DNA from: Microcebus murinus
Taxonomy: Eukaryota > Chordata > Mammalia > Primates > Cheirogaleidae
Reading direction: 5' to 3'
NCBI RefSeq assembly: GCF_040939455.1
Contig: NC_134108.1
Coordinates: 18,195,501-18,259,500, forward strand
DNA: 64,000 bases
Both the position numbers and the translations under genes were made by a program. The notes under the pieces were generated by a model. The model ran no database searches. It was not told where the DNA came from and saw only the letters and a list, made by a program, of their open reading frames with translations. Positions 38,001-43,644 of the stretch are shown piece after piece; the first letter of the stretch is position 1; each line of letters begins with the position of its first letter.

Positions 38001-40096
38001 CTGGAAATAGATAAGTAGCCACATTTACAAGGTGTGATAAAATGACATAAAAACTTACTCTAAATCACCCCCAGCATATTCCAAATGACAATCACACTAG
38101 AGCCTTGCTAGACTTTGATCCCTGTGTCTCATACTGGGTGATACTTTATTTGTCTTGTTTCTATGACTTAGCCTGATATCTATGATTAGTTTTTCAGTTA
38201 AACTTAAAGGATAGACCTGAATTATAGTGAATTTCACATCCTATCATTTAATGCTACAGCAAAATCTAATAATTTGGTATTTAATGCTTAATCATTTCTA
38301 GAAAATCATAGTTTTTAAAATAACTATTTGCCCTTCCTCTATTTTCATAAATATATACATATATTTTTATTGGTATAATTTAATTTAGATATTTTGTGGA
38401 AAAAAAGAAACATGTTAGAAATACATTATCATCTCAAAAAGAAATGAGAAGTTCCAGCAAGGGAAGAGTTAGCTTCTTAACAGGCAGGAACTGTATCTCT
38501 ATGGTGTGATACAACCATCACAAGACTAGGTCACATAATGTGTTTTATGGTATCTGGTTTGATCAGTATCTGTATGGCAGTTAACAATCTCATCTTTTTC
38601 TGCATATAAATTTCTTAAAGTTGAAAAATTTCCCCAAGCTCCGAAAGAGTTGTAATGCTTTCAACATGTGTTAATTATAACCAACATAGACTCAGTTTTT
38701 TTTTTTTTTGGTATATTCAAAATTCTCTTGCAACCCTGCTAGTATCTTAATTATTGTCATATAATCATTCAATAAACATTTTTGAGGCTTACTTTGTATG
38801 ACCCAGGAACCACTCTAAACTCTAAGGATTCAACAGTGTATAAAATAGAAAAGGTAAAATCCCTACCTTCATAGAACTTATATTCTATTGGGAAGACAAA
38901 TGAAAAAACATAACTTTTTAAAAGTGAAGTATATAGTATGTTAAATGAGCAAAAAGACAAAAAAGAACAATGAAGAAAAATAAAGCAGTGAAGGAAGACA
39001 GGGAATTTGTTTCTTTTTGTTTAGTTTTGGTTTTGGTTTTGCCAGGGAAGTAGGGGGGAGGGGTTGTAATTTTAACTCAGTTGGCCAAAGAAGCTGATAG
39101 GAGAAAATGGCATTTTGGTGAACACCTGAAAGAGGTGAGGGAGAAAACCATATAGATATTTGGGGAGAAGAGCTTTCCAGCAGAAGAAACAGCAGGTGCA
39201 AAGGCCTTGGGGTGGGAACAAACCTGACCTGTTCCAGAGAGTGGAAAGGAGGCCAGGGTGTTTGAAGCATTCTCTCACAACTGGAATCAATTTTGGAAAT
39301 TTTATAAGTTCAAACAATAGCCCAAATCCTGTGCTATTGATAACTGGGTAACTCTAGGAGGAAATGAAAGACCAAAGAAAAAATAAGAATGCTAGGCAGG
39401 TGCATACAAATACATGACACCTAATACCAGCCTAGGACAGACAGGCACCATAAAGATTCCGTGAGCTAGGATCTGTATAGGTCCTCAGAGTTAACATTAA
39501 TAAGATGAACTGTATATTTATGTTGTTTTCACTTTTTGAAGCCACTTTGTGTCTCATTTTATCTGATTAAAGTTCTTAGTTGTTGGAGTGGGCAGATACA
39601 AACTAGGGAAACATCTCTGTCTATCTCTCTTCACTCTCTCTCTCTCTCCCTCCCTCCTTATTGGGACCAGGCAGATGAGACCTTAACTGGAAGTCTTTTG
39701 CGACATGCCTCTTTCTTAAGGAAGCTACAACCTTTCTAGCAGCTCCAGTGGGCTATTGAAGGGGGAGGCGGGGCAGGGAGATTCACCCAGGGGAGCCAGA
39801 AGTGCAGCCCTGCATCCAAGCAAGAAAACCAGGGGCCCTGGGAAACGAAGTGGGGAAATGGGTCAAGACCGACAAGGGGGAGGAAAGGGAGCGAGCACCT
39901 CCAGGGGCTCGTTTCCCAGGGAGGGTAGAGAAGCTGTGAGGAGGCCGCTAAACTCCTGCCCTGGCAGTTTGCCACCCAAGGGGCTAGGCCAAGGCAGGGC
40001 CCGGCAGACAGAGGTCTCTTACTCTCTAGATTTATCCGATCCGTGCGCCGAGTTGATACGGTGCACCTCTTTCTTTTTGCTTTGTTTGGAGGTCAT
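2257..40096 (-). CDS. ADGB: Androglobin, 5' part of gene (six coding exons, 3' part outside window)
   Basis: Androglobin is a large chimeric globin of ciliated cells and testis: a calpain-like N-terminal domain, a circularly permuted globin domain split by an IQ motif, and a long C-terminal region. Here only the leader and the start of the calpain-like domain are present. Join of 40096-40023, 17116-16954, 14133-14041, 10740-10669, 8973-8764 and 2396-2257 on the minus strand gives 752 nt (250 codons plus 2 bases) with no stop and consistent phases. Recognisable segments are FYPFGSNVQ (from residue 26), [35 protein letters not shown] and the calpain-like strand pattern GKYVVKLFW...[19 protein letters not shown] followed by [14 protein letters not shown]. 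This pattern parallels the calpain core motifs VRL-x-W-x-VxIDDxLP and EFWPALLEKAYAKL. I identified the gene from memory of the family, without alignment. Intron sizes are 22.9, 2.8, 3.3, 1.7 and 6.4 kb. No frameshift or stop suggests a pseudogene. Confidence 0.95.
3440..3810 (+). mobile_element. L1M 3' end
   Basis: TTACCAGGGACTGGGAGGAG, TTGTTTAATGGGTGTAGA, GATGGTTACATAACA and TGTACACTTAAATGGTTAAA followed by ACAATAAAAA are classic L1M 3'UTR phrases. The 73-codon frame inside is not a gene. Confidence 0.88.
3985..4070 (+). mobile_element. L1M 3' tail
   Basis: GAACTGTACACATTAGAGAA, TGAATTATAACTCAATAAA: degenerate L1 3' terminus ending in an A-run, where a tandem duplication begins. Confidence 0.65.
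4065..4170. repeat. Perfect 46-bp tandem duplication plus partial third copy
   Basis: 4065-4110 and 4111-4156 are identical; 4157-4170 repeats the last 13-14 bases again. The unit starts at the A-run of an L1 3' tail. Perfect identity in a neutral intron implies a recent event, or an assembly or polymorphic variant. Confidence 0.95.
4290..4354. repeat. (TG)n(TA)n microsatellite
   Basis: A short TG block followed by a run of more than 15 TA units; likely length-polymorphic. It generates the chance YIYIYI open frames on both strands. Confidence 0.97.
4354..4712 (+). mobile_element. MaLR-type solo LTR
   Basis: Runs from CATATGTTGAAATTCTAACA through GTATTAGGAGGTGGAGCCTT, a GGTGCCTTGATCTTGGACTT segment, AATAAATTTCTGTTGTTTAT (polyadenylation region), to a terminal TATAGCAGCCTGAATGG. 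Same family as 36777-37128. Subfamily not assigned. Follows a TA microsatellite directly. Confidence 0.8.
5660..5900 (+). mobile_element. L1M 3' region, diverged
   Basis: CATTGTTTGTTGTAGTAAAA, AACCTAAATGTCTATCAAAA and CATCCCTACAATGCAG follow the order of the L1 segment 'few hundred bases before the 3'UTR'. Heavily decayed. Confidence 0.6.
6185..6322 (+). mobile_element. MER5-like hAT element
   Basis: TCTACCCCAGAAACTCTGGC, CAGGAGGTCTAGGGTGGGGC and AGTTTAAGAAACTCT match the MER5A motif pattern (CTGATTCAGTAGGTCTGGGG). Diverged, terminal repeats not clear. Confidence 0.65.
6380..6419 (-). pseudogene. RNU2-like: U2 snRNA 5' fragment (truncated pseudogene)
   Basis: The reverse complement from 6419 begins ATCGCTTCTTGGCC and continues TTTTGGCTAAGATCAAGTGT, matching U2 snRNA from its first nucleotide with one C-to-T change (TTCTCGGCC in functional U2). 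Similarity fades after about base 35, before the branch-site recognition sequence, so this cannot be a functional U2 gene. There is no snRNA promoter. Probably a 5'-truncated or self-primed retroposed copy, located in ADGB intron 5. Confidence 0.85.
7500..7577. repeat. Purine (GA/GGAA) simple repeat
   Basis: Polypurine tract on the plus strand with a GAGAGA core. Possible triplex-forming mirror tract. Confidence 0.9.
8314..8991 (+). other. GC-rich open frame antisense to ADGB exon 5
   Basis: In one plus-strand frame 8314-8991 has a single TAG (8527-8529). The first part, 8314-8560, is much more GC-rich than its surroundings and would encode an Ala/Ser/Pro/Gln-rich peptide starting [16 protein letters not shown]. 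The second part continues [15 protein letters not shown] and overlaps ADGB exon 5 in antisense. A consensus donor-like AG|GTAATG occurs at about 8684-8691. I recognise no protein family. It may be a decayed retrocopy, part of an LTR, or chance; the portion over exon 5 is open largely because the exon itself is constrained. Confidence 0.3.
8764..8973 (-). CDS. ADGB: ADGB exon 5, calpain-like domain
   Basis: 210 nt, exactly 70 codons, residues 135-204, phase 0 at both ends. The acceptor is CTTTTTCTCTAG (AG at 8975-8974); the donor is GTAAGT from 8763. The translation runs from [19 protein letters not shown] through a proline-rich loop [11 protein letters not shown] to [10 protein letters not shown]. 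It is the best-conserved segment I can recognise and includes the helix after the putative Cys and the beta strand that in calpains reads GxYxVRL. The frame stays open beyond the donor into the intron, so the ORF alone would overestimate the exon by 29 codons. The opposite strand is also open across the whole exon. Confidence 0.97.
9288..9326. repeat. (GA)n simple repeat
   Basis: GGGAGAGAGAGAGAGAGAAA-type tract. Confidence 0.85.
9560..9790 (+). mobile_element. MIR SINE
   Basis: GACCAGGATTTGAATTC, GTTGGGCAAGTCTCTTTAGC, TCTTATCTGTAGAATG and TTTGTGAGGAATAGAAAC follow the MIR consensus order including the tRNA-like head. Confidence 0.85.
10440..10545 (+). mobile_element. L1M 3' tail, diverged
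   Basis: AAGTTGTACATCTTAAATAT then TTAATTGTCAGCTATACCTC then AGAAAGTTGGG match the old L1 tail pattern (TACACCTTAAATATATACA, CAATTATACCTCAATAAAGC). Confidence 0.65.
10669..10740 (-). CDS. ADGB: ADGB exon 4, holding the candidate calpain-like active-site cysteine
   Basis: 72 nt, 24 codons, residues 111-134, phase 0 at both ends. The acceptor is TTGTATTTCAG (AG at 10742-10741) and the donor is GTACGT from 10668. The translation is [14 protein letters not shown] followed by [10 protein letters not shown]. The cysteine at residue 132, followed in the next exon by LMRWIISEI, sits where calpains place the catalytic Cys before their first helix (GDCWLLAAIASL). That equivalence is inference from spacing, and the flanking GD and W of active calpains are not conserved here. 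Confidence 0.94.
10741..14040 (-). other. ADGB: ADGB intron 3 (3.3 kb)
   Basis: Contains a complete lemur-type Alu at 12460-12795 with target site duplications. Elsewhere A/T-rich, with no further feature I can support. Confidence 0.9.
12460..12795 (+). mobile_element. Alu, lemur-type, full length
   Basis: Begins GGCCGGGCGCGGTGGCTCAC, has two Alu arms, and has the expanded A/T-rich linker with TTGGCCAA between them, ending in a poly-A tail. Flanked by a perfect 14-bp target site duplication, AAAACTAAGTTATG, at 12446-12459 and 12796-12809. The intact duplication and CpGs mark it as one of the youngest insertions in the window. Inserted in ADGB intron 3, antisense to the gene. Confidence 0.97.
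14041..14133 (-). CDS. ADGB: ADGB exon 3
   Basis: 93 nt, 31 codons, residues 80-110, phase 0 at both ends. The acceptor is TTTTTATATAG with AG at 14135-14134; the donor is GTAAGA starting at 14040. The translation starts [20 protein letters not shown] and ends QDVLIQG. The acceptor pyrimidine tract is interrupted by purines but remains T-rich. A run of 13 A on the plus strand lies just inside the downstream intron (about 14021-14033), so the minus-strand intron has a T-run close after the donor. Confidence 0.95.
14134..16953 (-). other. ADGB: ADGB intron 2 (2.8 kb)
   Basis: Contains an antisense AluJ-type element at 16050-16353 and otherwise A/T-rich sequence with no assignable gene. A 96-codon minus-strand frame at 14581-14871 has a hydrophobic stretch but no family resemblance. 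Confidence 0.9.
16050..16353 (-). mobile_element. AluJ-type element, antisense
   Basis: Poly-T start (TTTGTTTGTTTGAGACAGGG), then both Alu arms in reverse complement ending near CACTGTGTCCAG. It is well diverged, lacks the lemur linker, and lies 0.6 kb downstream of ADGB exon 2 in the sense orientation of the gene. Confidence 0.93.
16954..17116 (-). CDS. ADGB: ADGB exon 2
   Basis: 163 nt, residues 25-79. The acceptor is a run of CT repeats ending CTAG at 17117-17118; the donor is GTAAGT at 16953-16948. It opens FYPFGSNVQ and contains [20 protein letters not shown], then a lysine-rich stretch ending TAKSPVF. The pyrimidine tract of the acceptor is a (CT/AG)n microsatellite on the plus strand at about 17117-17145, so repeat length sits directly next to the splice site. 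Phase is 2 in and 0 out. The sequence is low-complexity and charged, and I assign no enzymatic motif to it. Confidence 0.95.
17117..17147. repeat. (AG)n microsatellite forming the exon 2 polypyrimidine tract
   Basis: CTAGAGAGAGACAGAGAAAG and so on; on the minus strand this is the CT-rich tract immediately before the exon 2 acceptor AG. Confidence 0.85.
17619..18985 (-). pseudogene. Possible 3'UTR retrocopy of unidentified gene
   Basis: Read on the minus strand the block ends with AATAAA (plus 17643-17648), then 17 bases, then a 7-A run at 17625-17619, the arrangement of a polyadenylated mRNA end. A second AATAAA-like signal occurs near 18082-18087. The sequence has the mixed composition, TGTATATA runs and lack of old-repeat character typical of a vertebrate 3'UTR. 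I cannot name the source gene and did not find clear target site duplications; the A tail is short. Alternatives are unique intron sequence with chance signals, or an unannotated terminal exon on the ADGB strand. Confidence 0.35.
18934..18963. repeat. Short tandem duplication (about 16 bp, two copies)
   Basis: TTCATATTTTAGTGGA occurs twice head to tail, just before the mariner-type element. Confidence 0.85.
19005..19564. mobile_element. Tigger/mariner-type non-autonomous DNA transposon
   Basis: Terminal inverted repeats: the left end CAGTCATTCATTGCTTAATG pairs with the reverse of the right end ...GTGCATGACTA. TA target duplications flank it (19003-19004 and 19565-19566). The interior phrases (ACACAAATCTAGATGGTATA, CACCTAGGTTACAGG, TATAGGGCACTTACCATGAA, TTACTGTACACTAATGTAGA) are a familiar primate medium-reiterated element. 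No transposase frame. Exact family name not assigned. Confidence 0.85.
19685..20420 (-). mobile_element. LINE L2, antisense
   Basis: AGAATGCTCCAGATGCAGGA, CTAAGCCAGGGCAAGGGCG, TTTTAGATGTCCAAAATAC and GTCGTCGGCATTTAGATGGT follow the reversed L2 ORF2 order (GACATCCAGGTGGAG, GTCATCAGCATATAG). Diverged. Confidence 0.75.
20785..21285 (+). mobile_element. MLT1-type LTR
   Basis: TAATCCTCCCCACTCCAAAT, AAGTATTTTGAGATAGGCAA, ATCCTGGATTATCTGGGTGG, a long middle segment, then AAGACAATAAATTTGTGTGG and GGCCACTAAGTTTATGGTA. This is the standard MLT1 layout in plus orientation, with an intact AATAAA. Confidence 0.85.
21830..22190 (+). mobile_element. MaLR-like LTR remnant
   Basis: The end TTTAAGTCACTGAGATTTGG followed by GGGTTGTTTGATATTGTAGC is a recurring MLT1-class terminus. 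The 5' half is decayed, so boundaries are approximate. Short open frames within it are not genes. Confidence 0.6.
22806..22955 (-). mobile_element. Free left Alu monomer (FLAM-type), antisense
   Basis: Poly-T followed by GAGACAGTCTCACTATG, TTGCCCAGGCTGG and a single Alu arm ending ACCATGCCTGGC. Only one arm is present, as in fossil Alu monomers. Confidence 0.85.
24080..26550 (+). mobile_element. Old LINE-like region (L1M/HAL1)
   Basis: A-rich diverged sequence with L1 5'-type phrases (AACTATAACTACCCTGTAAA, GTCTTGTGAAGGAGCAAG-like) and later a TGTCAATCTTGAAATCTATA stretch that resembles the L1 early ORF2 phrase. Boundaries uncertain. Includes an AT-rich microsatellite at 25953-25998. Confidence 0.45.
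25953..25998. repeat. AT-rich near-palindromic simple repeat
   Basis: Alternating ATAT/TTATAT blocks able to fold back on themselves. Confidence 0.85.
26555..27125 (-). mobile_element. LINE L2, antisense
   Basis: ACTAAACATCTGCTTTGTGA, AAGCACTCTGCTAG, AGAATGCAAGCAGGTAGACA and GAGTTTGAACTTGATTTTCT: reversed L2 3' end through ORF2 tail. Confidence 0.75.
27620..29440 (+). mobile_element. Old L1M/HAL1-like region
   Basis: A-rich, diverged LINE-like sequence; 28110-28400 resembles 45440-45700 in order and content (AATATTTATAG, then AAAATTACCAGG, then TTATAACTG-like blocks). Probably the 5' and ORF1/early ORF2 part of an old L1-type element. Subfamily not assigned. Confidence 0.5.
29450..30275 (+). 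mobile_element. LINE L1 3' end
   Basis: Contains the L1 ORF2 tail and 3'UTR signatures: CCATATGATCCAGCAATTCT, GTATATATCCAAAAGAAA, ATTATTCAGCCATAAAAA and ATGTTCTCACTCATAGGTG, then GTATACATGTATCAAAATAT near the end. Sense plus, antisense to ADGB. Confidence 0.93.
30285..30566 (+). mobile_element. L1M 3' tail
   Basis: GAATAGTGATTGCTGGAGAC, TTTGATGATGGCGAAGG and GTCAATTTTTTGTTATCAAT resemble old L1M 3'UTR ends (variants of GGTTGCCAGGGGCTGGGG and ACCTCAATAAA). Followed directly by a purine microsatellite at its A-tail. Confidence 0.75.
30567..30658. repeat. (GGAA)n-type purine microsatellite
   Basis: Imperfect GAAGGAAGGAAGG and AAAG units, sited at the A-tail of an L1M 3' end. GGAA repeats can bind ETS factors but nothing here shows that they do. 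Confidence 0.92.
31715..32010 (-). mobile_element. LINE L2-like, antisense (left part)
   Basis: AATGTTGGCTTCCTGGAAAA, GTAGATGGAATTGGAGG and similar, matching the reversed L2 'GGCTTCCTGGAGGAGG' block. Interrupted by a CT-rich block at 32030-32160. Confidence 0.6.
32063..32160. repeat. (CT)n and pyrimidine-rich block
   Basis: About 16 CT units followed by a CCTTCC/TTTCC tract and a T-run. Gives rise to a chance Ser/Leu-rich frame. Confidence 0.92.
32270..32700 (-). mobile_element. LINE L2-like, antisense (right part)
   Basis: Diverged reversed L2-like text (TTATTAATAAAAGAACAAGG, GAGAGAAAATGATGACCTCC, AACTTGAGCTTAATTGCATG). The short open frames on both strands are not genes. Confidence 0.5.
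33822..33875. repeat. (GA)n / (GACAGA)n microsatellite
   Basis: GA units passing into GACAGAGA units. Confidence 0.92.
34850..34965 (-). mobile_element. L2 3' tail, antisense
   Basis: CATGCATTTATTAAACACAC, ACTGTGCCAGGCCCTGAAGA: the reversed L2 terminus (TATTGAGCACCTACTATGTGCCAGGC pattern, shortened). Short. Confidence 0.6.
36777..37128 (+). mobile_element. MaLR-type solo LTR
   Basis: Parallel in order to 4354-4712: TATGTTGAAACTCTAGCACC, GGTATTAGGACATGGGGC, GGCACCTTGATCTCGAAC, GAAATAAATGTTTGTTGCTT, CACCCAGTCTATGATATTC. No internal retroviral sequence next to it. Confidence 0.82.
37785..37885 (-). mobile_element. L2/MIR 3' tail, antisense
   Basis: AAGTGCTTATTATGTGCTAG, TCACCATACTAGGC and GACATGGTCCTTATCCCCAT fit the reversed L2 tail. 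Confidence 0.65.
38765..39330 (-). mobile_element. LINE L2, antisense
   Basis: CATTCAATAAACATTTTTGA, TTCATAGAACTTATATTCTA, GAACACCTGAAAGAGGTGAG and GGTGCAAAGGCCTTGGGG follow the usual reversed L2 order. The 109-codon minus frame at 38941-39270 is part of it. Confidence 0.88.
39625..39658. repeat. (TC)n simple repeat
   Basis: Short CTCTCTCTCTCC tract at the left shoulder of the CpG island. Confidence 0.75.
40023..40096 (-). CDS. ADGB: ADGB exon 1 (coding part, start codon)
   Basis: The ATG is at 40096-40094 (reverse complement), with G at -3, a moderate Kozak context. The 24 complete codons begin [15 protein letters not shown] and end KSR, a lysine-rich basic leader that I recognise as the androglobin N-terminus. 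The exon ends GA at 40023 before the donor GTAAGA at 40022-40017, so codon 25 (GAT, Asp) is split with the first base of exon 2. The start was chosen because it is the first ATG of the recognisable leader and lies in the CpG island. The 5'UTR start cannot be placed from sequence alone. Inside the exon the minus strand reads CCAAACAAAG, which resembles a forkhead site, but it is coding. Confidence 0.93.
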
Positions 40097-40166
40097 GGCA
40101 GAGGCCGACCCAACGCGGCTGAGCTCTGAGCGTGGAGCGTCTGGGCGTCGCGGGCTCCGAGTCCGC

Positions 40167-40179
40167 GTTGCCAGGAGAC
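40167..40179 (+). promoter_or_regulatory. RFX/X-box-like site, copy 1
   Basis: GTTGCCAGGAGAC. The left half GTTGCC is a perfect X-box half-site; the right half GGAGAC is a weak partner after one spacer base. RFX factors bind X-boxes at ciliary gene promoters, and ADGB is a ciliary/testis gene reported to depend on the FOXJ1 programme, so the site fits. Binding is inference. It lies 71 bp upstream of the start codon. Confidence 0.55.
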
Positions 40180-40233
40180 CGTTGCGGCGCAGGCGGGGGT
40201 GGAGCGTCTGGGTGCTGAGGGCTCCGCGTCTGC

Positions 40234-40246
40234 GTTGCCTGGAGAC
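40234..40246 (+). promoter_or_regulatory. RFX/X-box-like site, copy 2
   Basis: GTTGCCTGGAGAC, exactly 67 bp from copy 1, differing from it by one base in the spacer. Both half-sites are retained while surrounding bases of the duplicated unit differ, which is weak evidence for constraint. Confidence 0.55.
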
Positions 40247-40267
40247 CTAGGGCTCAGGCAGGGGCGG

Positions 40268-40412
40268 CTCCCGTGAGGGGTGGTGGGGTGTAGGGGTGTG
40301 ACGGACTAGGAGGTGATGGGGGGTTGGGGAGTGATGGGGGGAGGGGAAAGATGGGGGAGGGGTGAATGGATGGGGGAGGGAGTGGTTGGGGGAGGGGCGC
40401 GATCTGGGGATG
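40268..40412 (+). other. G-rich tract with quadruplex potential
   Basis: The plus strand carries many runs of three to six G separated by short loops (GGGG...TGGTGGGG, GATGGGGGG, GGGGGAGGGG and similar); the minus strand is correspondingly C-rich. Several overlapping four-run windows meet the usual G-quadruplex pattern. It begins just beyond the duplicated X-box unit, on the non-template strand side for any plus-strand transcript and the template side for ADGB. The GGGGA/TGGGG repeat character suggests local slippage. Confidence 0.6.
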
Positions 40413-41009
40413 CAGGCTGTTGCCAGTGGGGACAGGAGCACCTAGAGAGCTCAGGTCACCACATATCGGCGGAAATCTTGAAGATGGTGTCTTGGGAGGA
40501 TTCCAGGCAGGGGGCATGGATTTGACGGTAGGATTGATGGGCAGCCCCGATGCATTGGTGTTCATCTGTCAGGCTGACTTTGCCTAGCTTTGTCCTTAGG
40601 AACCATAGACATATGCTGACTGACTCTTTATTGGATGTCAGCTTTGAATATGGCTATTACACAAGTCCCACCCCAGGTCTTCTCTTGGCTGAACAGAGTA
40701 AGTTCCTTCAACAATTACTAAGGACACACTGAATTTACCAATGGCTCTAAAGCCTTGGGTTCAGAAATGAAGATAACGGGTGTAGGGGAAACCCTGAAGG
40801 GAAGGCGAGATCACCACACCCTTAGTCACTGAAGGTTAGATGACAATGATGTCTGTGATAACACAAGTAGTGTGCATTGGTTGTTTATATGAAAGAATAA
40901 ATCCAAGTCACAGAATCCAGTGGCCCTTGACAGACTCACTAGAAAAGGCACTGGAACCAGAGCCCACACAGAGCCAAGGAAACTAAGAGCTGTTAGGGTT
41001 CAAGCTTAA

Positions 41010-41200
41010 AGCCCAGTGACCAGTGGTGGTATTGCTTAGTTATTCTTGCCTTGGGCTAGGGCTAGGTCTTTCCTTTGAGCCTCAGTTACTCATTTGTAAA
41101 TAGGAGGTGCTAACACCTAACTCACAGTTCTGTATTGAGAATAAATAACATGTATGTAACATGTTTAGTACACCTCGAAAGCACAACAAATAGGGACCAC
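41010..41200 (+). mobile_element. MIR SINE
   Basis: GAGCCTCAGTTACTCATTTG, AATAGGAGGTGCTAACACCT and TTGAGAATAAATAACATG match the MIR central and 3' parts. Confidence 0.78.
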
Positions 41201-42584
41201 TCTCAGAGATGACAGCCCACTTGCCTTCAAGGAGCAGATAGACAAGAAGAATCGACGAAGGCGGCCAGCTAAATATAGAGTAGTGGATTCTATGCTTAGC
41301 TAAAAAATACTTAGAGTGGGAAAACTTTTAGATTCATCAAAACAAAACAAAATATTATGCTGGTTCTATATAACCTTTCTTCAGAGAGGTTTAACACACA
41401 GCCCTGAAGTTTAGGACCCCTGCTACTAGTTGGTCTCTCCCATGAGCCTAGAAATAATTAAGCATCTTTAAATAAAAGAAATACTGTCTGTTCCTGGAAC
41501 TGGGCACATGCTCACAGAGTCCCACCTGTGCAGGGGAGAAGGTGCTGTCTGCAAAGCAAACCCTTCAACTTCTCTGAAACTGAATGTCCAATCCTCTCCA
41601 TTCAGCATAACTTATATTTTGTCAGACCATCACAATCTTATTTATTGGAAGTTACATAGATGACAATCAGACTATAACATCATTGTATTTCTATATGGAA
41701 AAGAAAGAAATTCAAAGTCAGCAGTGTCAATGTTATGACTGCAAGAGTGCCCTACCAACATCTCCTATTATATAAAGACAGCGATAATATCTTGAGATGT
41801 CTTTGTTTATCCCAGGATTGGAACTTCCAGAGGACTCTCCAGAATGAAGTAGAGAACTATGTGAGAAAATATTGTTTAAAACCAAATATTATCAGAGTAA
41901 TCAAATACATTGCCATAAGCATATACAAAGACTCTTGGGTAAAAATAACATAAGTTTGAGCAGCCGACCCCATAGACATCTTGAGCAAGGGCTATCCCTC
42001 CAGCCATTGTTAATGGCTGCAAGATGCGAAGACAATTACAGAAGAAAAACCTTAGAAATCAAAATATCTATATCCCATTCATATTTTATAGATTAAGAAT
42101 CCCAGGCCAAGAGAAGCAAAATGCCAAAAGTTGCAGGGCTACTTATTGATAGTATTTGGACTAAAGACATCAAAGTCAAGAATGCCAGTTTAAGCTAAAT
42201 AGATCACTACTCCATTTAAAGCCTACTTTCTAAATACCCATTAATTTAGGATTAAATAAGAGGGTTGTCATCAGAATAGAATGAGATAATCATAAAAAAA
42301 TTGTGGACAGGTATAAATTGCCTATTAATCCTTAGTCCAATGTTCTTTCTCCTTTATTATATTAAGAATGCAGCATGCATAAGTGACATTTCTTTCTGGA
42401 GCTAAAGTTCTGGTTTGGCTGTGATTATAACAGGCAAATATATTCTTAATAAAGCTTAAGATGATATTTTTATATGCCAGTGCAAAGAGGACAATTGGTC
42501 CTACAGCTGTTTTTTTTTCTTATTTTAACCCATATTCCTATAATCATGGTTAATATCACTTTAGAATAAAAACATTAGCTGTGA

Positions 42585-42750
42585 TTTATTGACTGCCTAT
42601 TACATGCAAACTTAAATTGAAATACTGACTGTTGATAGTTGAGTAATCACGAGTAAGTTATTTAACTTCCATTTCCTTTATTTGTGAAAAGGGAAGAATA
42701 ATATTTCAAATGTGTGTGCTTGACACATCCTAAGCACTTAAAGAATGATA
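42585..42750 (+). mobile_element. MIR SINE, partial
   Basis: GAGTAAGTTATTTAACTTCC, TTTGTGAAAAGGGAAGAATA and CATCCTAAGCACTTAAAGA match the MIR core. Diverged. Confidence 0.65.
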
Positions 42751-43644
42751 GCTCATGCTGTTATTTCAACAGGTAAAGAAACCGAAATGCAGAGACAAAA
42801 TGGGACTTGCCTGACACGGAGCAGGTGGTGGGTGGCAGAGGAAGATTGGCCAATCCACAGCCTGTATCCTCTCCAATACTCCAGGGGAACTATCCATGCT
42901 GTGATCTTCCAGATGACTGTGCTGGGCCTAAGTTTAGGGATCTCCAAACTCTATTGTTGTTGGATAACTTGCAAAGACTGAGAAACAGGGCTTATATTTT
43001 ATTAGAGCTACCCAGAGTAGAGCCTCTCTCCAGTCTACACTTCCTTTTTTGGGAAGAGATAGCTGGCTTCAGGCAGCAGTAGCTCCAGCTCCACAGGGAA
43101 GTGGTTAGAAATACCCACTTCCCCAAGTTAGCAGAAACAGAACAGGCAGAAGTCTATCTGCTTGGGGACCTGCCTACATGAGGAAGTGAGCTGCGGCAAC
43201 CACTTCTCCCTCCACCACTGGAAGTCCTGAGTGACTGGAACCCGGTTGGGGCAGGTGGGAGGTGGCCGGTGGGGAGGTTAGAAGGGCAGCATTTTGGTTT
43301 CTTAAAGCCATAATTGCAGGCAGCTTCAGACGCTTGATTCCACTGCCACGGAGAATTATATAGAGGGTGCTGTTCAGCCACCTCTTTACAATTAGGTCAA
43401 TTATAAAGTTGCTTGGAATTTAACCCACCCCATGACAAAGTGTGAATTCTACATGTTCTGTGTAAGGTTAATCTTAACTGTCATTTCAAGTTCTATTCTT
43501 TTCACGTTTCCATGGAAATTAATATCCTTCTCCTTTATTTTCCACAGAGCTTTATTTGTTTATCTTTTAAAATTCCTATAATTTCTGCCTTACTGTTTTC
43601 ATTACTTGTGTCCTGGCCCCTTGGTTAAATTGAGTTAGCAACTG

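Larger units (their letters stand above)
17117..40022 (-). other. ADGB: ADGB intron 1 (22.9 kb)
   Basis: It starts at donor GTAAGA and ends at acceptor CTAG. It holds a 3'UTR-like block, a mariner-type transposon, several antisense L2 relics, L1M pieces, MaLR LTRs, an Alu monomer and simple repeats, each listed separately. Stretches where I see nothing assignable include roughly 22200-22800, 22960-24080, 30660-31700, 32720-33800, 33880-34850, 34965-36770 and 37130-37780. None of the short open frames here has a recognisable domain or splice support. Confidence 0.9.
40134..40267. repeat. Two-copy 67-bp tandem duplication upstream of ADGB exon 1
   Basis: 40134-40200 and 40201-40267 align base for base without gaps. 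Both begin GGAGCGTCTGGG, share GGGCTCCG, and share CGTTGCC followed by GGAGACC. Differences are scattered substitutions, so the duplication is not very recent. The unit ends in a G-rich stretch. Each unit holds one X-box-like site in the same position, so the duplication doubled a candidate regulatory site 38 bp and more upstream of the start codon. Confidence 0.9.
39750..40450 (-). promoter_or_regulatory. ADGB: CpG-rich TATA-less promoter region of ADGB
   Basis: This is the only strongly CpG- and GC-rich block in a window that is otherwise A/T-rich. It spans exon 1 and its immediate upstream and downstream flanks. It contains GGGGCGG-type Sp1/KLF boxes (for example 40261-40267 and about 39766-39774), two X-box-like elements (separate entries) and no TATA box at a plausible distance upstream of the ATG. 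The transcription start cannot be set from sequence. The island could fire in both directions, but I see no convincing plus-strand coding exon. The 164-codon plus-strand open frame across it looks like a GC-driven chance frame. Confidence 0.8.

Noticed and set aside
39756..40250. 164-codon plus-strand open frame over the CpG island
   Set aside because: It is antisense to ADGB exon 1, its composition is explained by high GC and rare stops, and it has no recognisable domain.
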